Shown one piece after another: positions 7,393-12,170 of a stretch of DNA of 12,170 nt. Position numbers and translations under genes: made by a program. Positions within the stretch are counted from its first letter, which is position 1. The number at the start of each line of letters is the position of its first letter. The DNA lies in NCBI GenBank assembly GCA_003557085.1, contig PWPR01000139.1, positions 1-12,170 of the forward strand. Reading direction: 5' to 3'. Origin of the DNA: Clostridia bacterium. GTDB lineage: Bacteria > Bacillota > UBA994 > PWPR01. The notes under the pieces were generated by a model. That model had not been told where the DNA came from and did no database searches. It saw only the letters and a program-made list of their open reading frames with translations.

Positions 7393-7427
7393 ATATCTCC
7401 ACCTTTCATTCAGGGGTGGAGATATTT
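7393..7427 (+). terminator. rho-independent terminator of the importer operon
   Basis: ATATCTCCACC (7393-7403) pairs perfectly with GGTGGAGATAT (7415-7425) around an 11-base loop. It starts two bases after the ATPase stop codon. T-rich sequence (TTTAGTTTT) follows. Confidence 0.8.
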
Positions 7428-7440
7428 AGTTTTAAATACA

Positions 7441-7470
7441 GAAAACCCAAGATCAAATTGATCTTGGGTT
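7441..7470 (-). terminator. terminator of the cold-shock gene (possibly bidirectional)
   Basis: AACCCAAGATCAA (7444-7456) and TTGATCTTGGGTT (7458-7470) are perfect 13-base arms around one base. Reading leftward from the cold-shock gene, the stem is followed by TTTTC (complement of 7441-7445), a short U run. It stands between convergent transcription units and could also stop rightward read-through from the importer operon. Confidence 0.8.
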
Positions 7471-7484
7471 GTAGTTTTAACAAA

Positions 7485-7685
7485 TTATAAAGATGTTACG
7501 TTTTCTGCTTTTGGACCTTTTTGTCCAGGTGTAACGTCAAAGCTTACTGCTTCGCCTTCTGCTAAAGACTTATGTCCTTGTTTGTTAATCGCTTGGTAAT
7601 GTACAAATACGTCTGTTCCGTCTTCTGCAGTTATGAAACCGTAACCTTTTTGGTCGTTAAACCATTTTACTGTGCCTTTTGTCAT
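7485..7685 (-). CDS. cold-shock protein (CspA family)
   Basis: A 66-residue single cold-shock domain of standard length. It contains the nucleic-acid-binding motifs KGYGFI (RNP1, 13-18) and VFVHY (RNP2, 26-30), aromatic W8/F9, and the acidic/glycine-rich C-terminal half EGEAVSFDVTPGQKGPKAENV typical of bacterial CspA/CspB proteins. These bind single-stranded RNA and DNA, melt secondary structure and act as RNA chaperones during cold adaptation or in normal growth. GAGG lies about 10 bases before the ATG. A leader hairpin and an extended -10 promoter lie upstream (7716-7755). It is monocistronic, with its own terminator at 7441-7470. The exact csp paralogue cannot be named from sequence. Confidence 0.97.
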   Translation of the reverse strand: MTKGTVKWFNDQKGYGFITAEDGTDVFVHYQAINKQGHKSLAEGEAVSFDVTPGQKGPKAENVTSL

Positions 7686-7715
7686 TAAATAAATACCTCA
7701 AATACTTTTAAATTC

Positions 7716-7737
7716 CTAAAAAACTGCTGTTTTCTAG
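7716..7737 (-). other. hairpin in the 5' leader of the cold-shock mRNA
   Basis: In the minus-strand RNA, CUAGAAAAC and GUUUUUUAG form a 9-base-pair stem with one G-U pair and an AGCA loop. If transcription starts near 7740, the hairpin occupies the extreme 5' end of a leader of about 55 bases. It could stabilise the mRNA or respond to temperature. The function is inferred. Confidence 0.4.
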
Positions 7738-7746
7738 TTCTGATAC

Positions 7747-7755
7747 ACTATAACA
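7747..7755 (-). promoter_or_regulatory. extended -10 promoter of the cold-shock gene
   Basis: The minus strand reads TGTTATAGT, an extended -10 box (TGn plus TATAGT, five of six consensus bases). I see no good -35 box at 16-18 bases spacing, which extended -10 promoters can tolerate. The predicted start is near 7740. Confidence 0.45.
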
Positions 7756-7841
7756 GATATATCGCAAAAGGTATATAGCTTTTATCAATTTATGCAAGTT
7801 TTTTTGTAAAATTGACTGTTTTACTCTACTCTTAACATCTT

Positions 7842-7861
7842 GTTCGCTTTGTGTTCGCTTT
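7842..7861. repeat. tandem 9-base repeat with 11-base period
   Basis: GTTCGCTTT occurs at 7842-7850 and 7853-7861, separated by GT. The spacing of about one helical turn would put both copies on the same DNA face. It lies in the roughly 200-base gap between the flavoprotein stop codon and the cold-shock promoter. I see no terminator or gene in that gap. Confidence 0.4.
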
Positions 7862-7884
7862 TTCCTTTTGCACGATAAAGTTTT

Positions 7885-8445
7885 CTACTTAGCATTTTTT
7901 AGCATAGTCACTGTTGCTTGCCTTATAGTATCTAACTTATACTCCTTACTTTTTTGAGTAATACTTATAAAATCAAACTTATTACCTTTAACATGATCAA
8001 CAAATCTTTCCATATTTGCTAAACAAGGCACCACTCCATTTCCAGACCCACCAGCTGCGGCAACGGAGATAACTGGTTTATTAAGAAAGATTGACTCTTT
8101 ATCTGCCCATGCTTTTGATGCCTCACATCTTCTAAGTCTATCCAAAAATGCTTTGATTGATTCACTCATGTCCCACCAATATACTGGTGTTATGATTACA
8201 TAAGCATCAGCCTGAGAGAGCTTTTCTCTAGCTTCATTGAACTGATCTTCAATAATACATTTATGCTCGACCCTACAAATACCCCAGCCATTATCACATG
8301 CCTGGCATAACTCAATCTTCATCTTGTCTAAATCGTAGTGAGTAACTTCAGCTTTTAATTCCTTTACACCTTCAATAGCACTTTTAACACAGTCCGCTGT
8401 TAGTCCTTTTTTGTTTGGGCTTCCTGAAATGATTGCTAATCTCAT
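7885..8445 (-). CDS. NAD(P)H-dependent FMN reductase / flavodoxin-like iron-sulfur flavoprotein family
   Basis: A 186-residue flavodoxin-fold oxidoreductase. The FMN phosphate loop is GSPNKKGLT (8-16). TPVYWWDMSESIKAFLDRL (about 91-109) is the conserved flavin-contact and helix segment of the NADPH-dependent FMN reductase family. AAAGGSGNG (about 130-138) fits the third flavin loop. Residues 47-63 contain four cysteines spaced C-x2-C-x6-C-x5-C. Iron-sulfur flavoproteins of anaerobes carry a compact four-cysteine motif at this place, so a 4Fe-4S cluster is possible, but the spacing differs. The Shine-Dalgarno AGGAGGAG lies inside the end of the upstream kinase-like gene, with a 3-base gap between the genes, so they are co-transcribed. 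It is likely to use NAD(P)H or a reduced carrier to reduce flavin or an oxidised small molecule. Substrate unknown. Confidence 0.85.
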   Translation of the reverse strand: MRLAIISGSPNKKGLTADCVKSAIEGVKELKAEVTHYDLDKMKIELCQACDNGWGICRVEHKCIIEDQFNEAREKLSQADAYVIITPVYWWDMSESIKAFLDRLRRCEASKAWADKESIFLNKPVISVAAAGGSGNGVVPCLANMERFVDHVKGNKFDFISITQKSKEYKLDTIRQATVTMLKNAK

Positions 8446-8448
8446 TAT

Positions 8449-9684
8449 CTAACTCCTCCTATTAAACTTTTTTAGTACATGTCTGATACACGATGGAAAG
8501 CTCTTACTTACTTCCCAGCGTTGCTCCTTAGGTAAGTTTTCATACAAACTTAGGTATGTATAAGCTAAATGAATTTCACCAACTGCCTTTGCTCTGACTA
8601 AAACCCTTTTTAACTCATCTATAGCTAAGTAATCACTAAAACAACTTAAATAAGCCAGTTCTATCTCTCTTATCTCCTCATCTTTAAAATCACATTCAGC
8701 AAAAAATGTTGCTAAGCTAAGAAACGGATGTGTCACGCAAATATCAGTGAAATCAAAGAATATCACTCTTTCTTTTCCAAATGCTATATTAGCTAAGTAC
8801 AAATCTCCATGTTCAATAGTATCTGGAATTGTATTATCCAGTTTAACACATTCATTTTTCAGCTCTCTCTCTAAACTAAACCAAAGAGCTATTTCATTAG
8901 TTGTTAAAGAACACTCTTCATCTCTTACTACATTCTTTATTCTTTGTGATATAAAATCAATGTGCTCAATCAGCTTAGGCATTCTTCTATCAGTAATTCC
9001 CTTGGCTAGCAAACCCTTGACCTGATCCATCTCCCCTATTTGCATCTTTGCATAGTCTTTTAATACTCTCATCCATATCTCTTTATCTTGACACTCTGCA
9101 AGTAAAGGTAAACCTATATCTTTTGTAATAAAACAACTATTTTTCAAATCATAGTTGTACAAGCTTTGCACATTTTGTGGATATCTTGTTGATAAGTGCT
9201 TGATTATTGTTAATTCATTCTGGAAAAACTCTGGAATAACTTTGAAATAATATGTTTCTCCTGCAGCAATTTTCATTACACTAGATAGAGAACTAACCTT
9301 AATTTGTGTAATTGAATAATCTTCAAAATTAAGATTTAGATAAACTGTTAAATCTTCATACCAATCATAATCAGCCCATTTGGGAACATCCTTTGCTAAT
9401 TCCCTCTCTGAAATAGGGTTGTCTTTAACCTTTTCGATATTTAAATAAACATACTCTTTATCTATAGGAGATAGTACTCTAGCTAAATATACTGCCTCTC
9501 TATCATTATATGAGAAGCAGTGCCTTACAAAAACATCCATTTGCAAATCCTTCTTAACAGCCTTTACTAAACATTCGCAATATGCATAATGAAACTTAGG
9601 CAAGTCAATAGAAGGCAATGTGAAATTTTCTTTGTTTACTAAAATATCACCTGCGCTATTTTCAATCATCAAATATACTTTCAT
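8449..9684 (-). CDS. aminoglycoside-phosphotransferase-like kinase with a degenerate Nudix-like N-terminal domain
   Basis: The C-terminal two thirds (about 125-405) look like an APH/choline-kinase fold: the Brenner motif HGDLYLAN with H292, catalytic D294 and metal-binding N299, then D311 in VIFFDFTD as the DFG-like metal ligand, followed by a helical tail. Residues 1-70 resemble a Nudix domain by pattern: strand MKVYLMIENSAGDILV, LPS at the usual PGG position, then AVKKDLQMDVFV where A-x-RELxEExG is expected. The catalytic REUxEE acidic residues are replaced, so Nudix hydrolysis is unlikely. I place the start at ATG 9682-9684 (411 residues), with AGGTG 6 bases upstream. The GTG three codons earlier overlaps that Shine-Dalgarno sequence. 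It is followed 3 bases later by the flavoprotein gene. It phosphorylates an unknown small molecule; I would not call it a resistance gene. Confidence 0.75.
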   Translation of the reverse strand: MKVYLMIENSAGDILVNKENFTLPSIDLPKFHYAYCECLVKAVKKDLQMDVFVRHCFSYNDREAVYLARVLSPIDKEYVYLNIEKVKDNPISERELAKDVPKWADYDWYEDLTVYLNLNFEDYSITQIKVSSLSSVMKIAAGETYYFKVIPEFFQNELTIIKHLSTRYPQNVQSLYNYDLKNSCFITKDIGLPLLAECQDKEIWMRVLKDYAKMQIGEMDQVKGLLAKGITDRRMPKLIEHIDFISQRIKNVVRDEECSLTTNEIALWFSLERELKNECVKLDNTIPDTIEHGDLYLANIAFGKERVIFFDFTDICVTHPFLSLATFFAECDFKDEEIREIELAYLSCFSDYLAIDELKRVLVRAKAVGEIHLAYTYLSLYENLPKEQRWEVSKSFPSCIRHVLKKFNRRS

Positions 9685-9785
9685 AAACTTCACCTACTAT
9701 TATTATATTATTCTACCTTTAAGGACTAGTTCCTTTATTAAGTATTAATATCTACTATTTGCTCTCTATTAAATCCACTTTTTTA

Positions 9786-9798
9786 ACATACTGTATGT
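9786..9798. repeat. palindrome ACATACTGTATGT in the divergent intergenic region
   Basis: Perfect 6-base arms (ACATAC/GTATGT) surround one central T. A TATAAT (9798-9803, plus strand) overlaps its right end, without a recognisable -35 box. An isolated TTGACA (9810-9815) follows. The site lies between the kinase-like gene (leftward) and the pilin-like gene (rightward) and may bind a dimeric regulator. Confidence 0.4.
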
Positions 9799-9862
9799 AT
9801 AATGCAGACTTGACATATATTTCATACAACTTACTTAAAGATTACTTTAAAATTCATAATAT

Positions 9863-9875
9863 ACATACCTATATG
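9863..9875. repeat. second, imperfect copy of the ACATAC palindrome
   Basis: ACATACCTATATG keeps the left arm of the 9786-9798 palindrome and approximates the right arm (TATATG for GTATGT). It lies 77 bases downstream of the first copy and immediately before the region where a -35 box of the pilin-gene promoter would be. Confidence 0.3.
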
Positions 9876-9895
9876 ATGAGTTCTTTATACAATTA

Positions 9896-9904
9896 TGCTA
9901 TATT
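9896..9904 (+). promoter_or_regulatory. extended -10 promoter of the pilin-like gene
   Basis: TGCTATATT is an extended -10 box (TGn plus TATATT, five of six consensus bases). Position 9876-9881 (ATGAGT) gives a poor -35 at 17 bases. The predicted start near 9911 gives a leader of about 40 bases with GGAGGTG at 9939-9945. Confidence 0.45.
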
Positions 9905-9950
9905 TAAATTAAAGCAATGTTACTTTTAGTACCGTATTGGAGGTGTCTTA

Positions 9951-11204
9951 ATGAGGGAAAGTAATAATCGAGGTTTTACTTTACTTGAACTACTAGCCGT
10001 ATTGATTATCTTAAGCTTATTGCTAACTCTCATAACTCCTAGAGTATTAGCAACAATTAGTAATGCCAGAGAAGCTGTTTGCATAGAAAATAGAAGGACT
10101 ATAAAAAGAACTTATCATACTTATTATTCTGAACATCTTATTTACAATTTAGATAATCCTATAACCCTTGAAAACTTAATAAATGCAAACGAAGTACCTA
10201 ATAACTTTCCACTTAATATGAACAAAAAGTTTTGCCCTTCAGGAGGTACTATAGTATATCAAGATGGTGAACTGCTATGCACTTTTCATGACAACGCCCA
10301 TATCTCTTTAATCAGTATACCTAATGTAATTAGTGAAAATGTTTTCGTTTATGGAACAAGTCTTGTTTTTTCAGGCAGCAATATTTCTGGCAGCAATGCT
10401 ACAATTATTATTGATGGCAATCTAAATACTGCCGATCTTAACTTAGGGACACAAATCGATATTTCTAATATATTTATTACAGGTAGTGTTTCATTATTAA
10501 GTGGAAGCACGGGTCTGGGTTCTGAAAGCTCACCTGGAGAAATTCATGTAAGTAGTGATGTTACATTTGGAACTGGTGAGCGAAACATTTATGGTGATAT
10601 GTTTATAAATGGGGATTTCCATATTGGGCAATCTTGGATTCACGGAAATGTTTACGTCAATGGAAACTTTATGATTTATTATGACAGCATATACAGGGAT
10701 ATAGGCAACTTCATTAGTGGTACTGCTGGGCATGTTTATTATTCTGGTGATTTGCTTACAGATTTAGACTTAAAAAGTCAGCAACTAATATCTGAAAAAG
10801 CGACAAAAGTTGATGAGGTAGAGCTAGCAGTATTACCTAAAGTAAAAGTACCTTCACTAAGGGAAGAAGCTTGGTATGATGCTAACAACTATCAAGATAA
10901 TGGGCCACTGGCTTCAGGATCGCGGATTTTTACTTCTGAATTTTATGAAACTTCTCCTAACGGACCATTAGACAATATTGTTATAGTAGCTACAGAAGGA
11001 GATATTTCAATAACTGGTGCATGGAGTGGTACTATAACTGGAATTTTAGTTGCTCCAAATGGTAAAGTAACTTTCGGTGGTAGTGCCTTTGAGGGGTTAA
11101 TCATTGCAAAAGAAGGCCTGGAAGTTATAACAGGAGGAACAAATATTGTATTTAGATCAGCCTTAGACTTTTTATCTGAAGATCAATTACCATTTATACC
11201 ATAA
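9951..11204 (+). CDS. type IV prepilin-like protein with a C-terminal beta-solenoid domain
   Basis: Residues 1-8 (MRESNNRG) are a short class III leader. Prepilin peptidase should cut after G8 to give mature FTLLELLAVLIILSLLL, with the conserved glutamate at mature position 5 (E13) and proline at position 22 (P30). Residues 9-113 look like a small clostridial pilin: a long N-terminal helix and a CPSGG...C stretch (C95 and C110), plus C44. Residues about 114-417 are rich in Gly, Asn, Ser, Ile and Val in short alternating strands (GDMFINGDFHIG, then HGNVYVNGN, and near the end GTITGILVAPNGKVTFGGS). This fits a beta-solenoid like those in PilX-type or bactofilin-like proteins. Typical pilins are 120-200 residues, so 417 is long. 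GGAGGTG lies 5 bases before the ATG. The gene is monocistronic, with its own promoter and terminator, and no secretion ATPase, platform protein or prepilin peptidase is nearby. A minor pilin or surface adhesin tip is plausible. Confidence 0.82.
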   Translation: MRESNNRGFTLLELLAVLIILSLLLTLITPRVLATISNAREAVCIENRRTIKRTYHTYYSEHLIYNLDNPITLENLINANEVPNNFPLNMNKKFCPSGGTIVYQDGELLCTFHDNAHISLISIPNVISENVFVYGTSLVFSGSNISGSNATIIIDGNLNTADLNLGTQIDISNIFITGSVSLLSGSTGLGSESSPGEIHVSSDVTFGTGERNIYGDMFINGDFHIGQSWIHGNVYVNGNFMIYYDSIYRDIGNFISGTAGHVYYSGDLLTDLDLKSQQLISEKATKVDEVELAVLPKVKVPSLREEAWYDANNYQDNGPLASGSRIFTSEFYETSPNGPLDNIVIVATEGDISITGAWSGTITGILVAPNGKVTFGGSAFEGLIIAKEGLEVITGGTNIVFRSALDFLSEDQLPFIP

Positions 11205-11233
11205 GTGCCTACTAAGATAGGCACTTTTTTTTT
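11203..11233 (+). terminator. strong rho-independent terminator of the pilin-like gene
   Basis: AAGTGCCTA (11203-11211) pairs with TAGGCACTT (11218-11226) around a 6-base loop and runs straight into a stretch of T residues ending at 11233. The stem begins within the stop codon of the pilin-like gene. Confidence 0.93.
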
Positions 11234-11336
11234 AGATTATATGCAAAACACCTTCACTGCTATTTTATTGCTTCATAATATAACTCTAACTCCTCTTGAT
11301 TACCGCAAATTATTAATTAAACTAAGCATCTTATCA

Positions 11337-11345
11337 TGTTATAAT
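11337..11345 (+). promoter_or_regulatory. extended -10 promoter of the YgbA-ECF operon
   Basis: TGTTATAAT is a perfect extended -10 box (TGn plus TATAAT). The base at 17 spacing (11317-11322, TTAAAC) is a weak -35. The predicted start near 11352 falls just before the TTG at 11354, which supports translation from the ATG at 11372 rather than from the upstream alternatives. Confidence 0.6.
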
Positions 11346-11371
11346 AAGTAGGATTGGAAGTGGAATGCACT

Positions 11372-11704
11372 ATGGATTCTAAGAGGAAACAAACAGAAGA
11401 AAAGCATTTAATTAGTAAAATGATCCATCTTTACTGTTGCAATAAGCACGCTCAAAAGCATAAGAGTTTGTGTGATGAATGTAGAAATCTATTAAATTAT
11501 GCTTACGATAGAATTGATAATTGCCCTGTAATTAAAACCAAATCATTTTGCAGTTCATGTGCTCATAACTGTTATAATAATGAAAGAAGAATCCAAATTA
11601 AAAGGGTAATGAGATTTTCAGGTAAAAGAATGCTCTTTCATAATCCAATTGTTACAATTAAGCATCTAATTAAGACTTTAGAATATAAAATTAAAAAGAG
11701 GTAA
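11372..11704 (+). CDS. ygbA: YgbA-family protein (nitrous oxide-stimulated promoter family)
   Basis: A 110-residue cysteine-rich protein matching the YgbA/"nitrous oxide-stimulated promoter" family by its pattern: ISKMIHLYC, CDECRNLLNYAYDRIDNCP, CSSCAHNCY, then IKRVMRFSGKRMLFHNP and IKHL. Cysteines at 22, 23, 34, 37, 51, 60, 63 and 67 suggest metal or Fe-S binding. In enterobacteria the gene belongs to the NsrR nitric-oxide regulon and its biochemical role remains poorly defined. I see no NsrR site here. The start is uncertain: ATG 11372 has GGAAGTGG upstream and fits the predicted transcription start. TTG 11354 and GTG 11360 are in frame, and GTG 11360 has AGGA 6 bases before it, but that Shine-Dalgarno sequence would hardly be transcribed. 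The membrane-protein gene begins 4 bases after the stop. Confidence 0.82.
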   Translation: MDSKRKQTEEKHLISKMIHLYCCNKHAQKHKSLCDECRNLLNYAYDRIDNCPVIKTKSFCSSCAHNCYNNERRIQIKRVMRFSGKRMLFHNPIVTIKHLIKTLEYKIKKR

Positions 11705-11708
11705 ATGG

Positions 11709-12170
11709 ATGATGAAACCAGATAAATTTACAGTCCAAGATATTATTTTTATAGCAATACTCTCAGCAGCACTTACAATTGCTGGCTTAATTACCATGCC
11801 TTTAGTTATGACAGTAACTCTATTTGGTCTGAGAAACATGGTGTCAGCAATATTCTACTCAATTTTTAGCATTCTCGGCATAATGAAGATAAAAAAGCGT
11901 GGAACACTTACTTTGATTGGCCTATTTCATGGCACTGTACTTTTAATGATGGCTCCTGTCATGTTTTGGAGTATTTTAAGCGGGGCATTTTTAAGTGAGC
12001 TTATAGCAAGTTTGATTTTCAAAAGTTATCAGAGTGATAAAAGCAAGGTTTTAGCAGCGATGCTTTTTATTCCAATGACTTTACCTACTACTTTAGCCTT
12101 TACAATGGCAATTCATGGCATGACTTTTTCCCAGGTTGTGGAAAGTCCACTTATATCCATAGTAATATCA
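11709..12170 (+). CDS. membrane protein resembling an ECF transporter S component, cut by the right edge
   Basis: 154 codons are visible and the frame is open at the right window edge. It starts MMKPDKFTVQDIIFIAILSA and is very hydrophobic, with about five membrane segments: near 12-35, 41-58, 66-86, 89-105 and 114-135. The pattern of a KFTVQDII start, a short basic turn KIKKRG, then GLFHGTVLL and LSGAFLSELIASLIF, resembles the MptD/TIGR02185-type putative ECF substrate-binding (S) components, which are about 190 residues long. ECF S components bind a vitamin or other micronutrient and work with an AT module. None is visible in the window, so it may lie downstream. The start is ATG 11709, with AAAGAGG 7 bases upstream; ATG 11712 is equally possible. 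It shares an operon with the YgbA-family gene. Family assignment is by pattern only. Confidence 0.55.
   Translation, partial: MMKPDKFTVQDIIFIAILSAALTIAGLITMPLVMTVTLFGLRNMVSAIFYSIFSILGIMKIKKRGTLTLIGLFHGTVLLMMAPVMFWSILSGAFLSELIASLIFKSYQSDKSKVLAAMLFIPMTLPTTLAFTMAIHGMTFSQVVESPLISIVIS

Noticed and set aside
8449..9684. Aminoglycoside resistance gene
   Set aside because: Only the general kinase motifs are present. The fused N-terminal domain and the chromosomal operon context do not match known resistance enzymes.
9717..9738. AAGGA-CTAGT-TCCTT inverted repeat upstream of the kinase-like gene
   Set aside because: The arms are only 5-6 bases, there is no T tract, and it does not align with a promoter I can support. 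It is probably chance.
9810..9838. Promoter built on the perfect TTGACA at 9810-9815
   Set aside because: No acceptable -10 hexamer lies 15-18 bases downstream (ACTTAA/TACTTA). The extended -10 at 9896-9904 is a better candidate.
11298..11312. FNR/HcpR-like site (TTGAT...CAA) upstream of the YgbA-family gene
   Set aside because: The second half-site matches poorly and the TTG-to-CAA spacing is 7 instead of 8. It is not convincing in A/T-rich DNA.
1..12170. tRNA, rRNA, CRISPR array, insertion sequence or riboswitch
   Set aside because: I found no cloverleaf-like structure, no regularly spaced repeats, no transposase motif with terminal inverted repeats, and no leader long enough for a known riboswitch class.

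Overview
This looks like chromosomal DNA from a low-GC Gram-positive bacterium, most likely of the class Clostridia. The basis is the A/T-rich codon use, strong AGGAGG-type ribosome binding sites, extended -10 (TGnTATAAT-like) promoters, a lipoprotein solute-binding protein, and a pilin with the cysteine/glycine signature I associate with clostridial type IV pilins. The placement is inference: no rRNA, tRNA or taxon-specific marker is present. I see no insertion sequence, phage gene, CRISPR array or attachment site.

Layout. (1) 1-2786 reads leftward: the 5' tip of a gene running off the left edge with its own promoter, then an M20 amidohydrolase (131-1252), an alpha/beta hydrolase (1352-2146) and a TetR regulator (2136-2720). 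The regulator is transcribed from a consensus TTGACA/TATAAT promoter carrying two copies of a CGACACnGTGTCG-like palindrome, so it is probably autoregulated and controls the hydrolase. (2) 2882-7427 reads rightward as one operon: a cytoplasmic PHP-family phosphoesterase, a lipoprotein solute-binding protein, a fused two-domain ABC permease and an ABC ATPase, closed by a terminator. A hairpin sits between the binding-protein and permease genes. The organisation suggests import of an intact phosphorylated compound followed by cleavage inside the cell. (3) 7441-7755 holds a leftward cold-shock protein gene with a hairpin at the start of its leader and a terminator of its own. (4) 7885-9684 is a leftward two-gene operon: a protein with a decayed Nudix-like N-terminus joined to an aminoglycoside-phosphotransferase-like kinase, then a cysteine-rich NAD(P)H/FMN-reductase-type flavoprotein. 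(5) 9896-11233 is a rightward monocistronic gene for a type IV prepilin-like protein whose pilin domain is fused to a long predicted beta-solenoid. No pilus assembly gene is in view. (6) 11337-12170 is a rightward operon with a YgbA-family (nitrous oxide-stimulated promoter) cysteine protein and a membrane protein resembling an ECF transporter S component, cut by the right edge.

Several starts are better placed downstream of the longest reading frame, because a well-spaced Shine-Dalgarno sequence points there: the TetR gene at 2720, the binding protein at 3566, the permease at 4699, the kinase-like gene at 9684 and the YgbA gene at 11372. The most promising lead for something new is the PHP phosphoesterase-ABC importer operon. 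The pilin/beta-solenoid fusion and the Nudix-like/kinase fusion come next. No substrate can be assigned from sequence alone.
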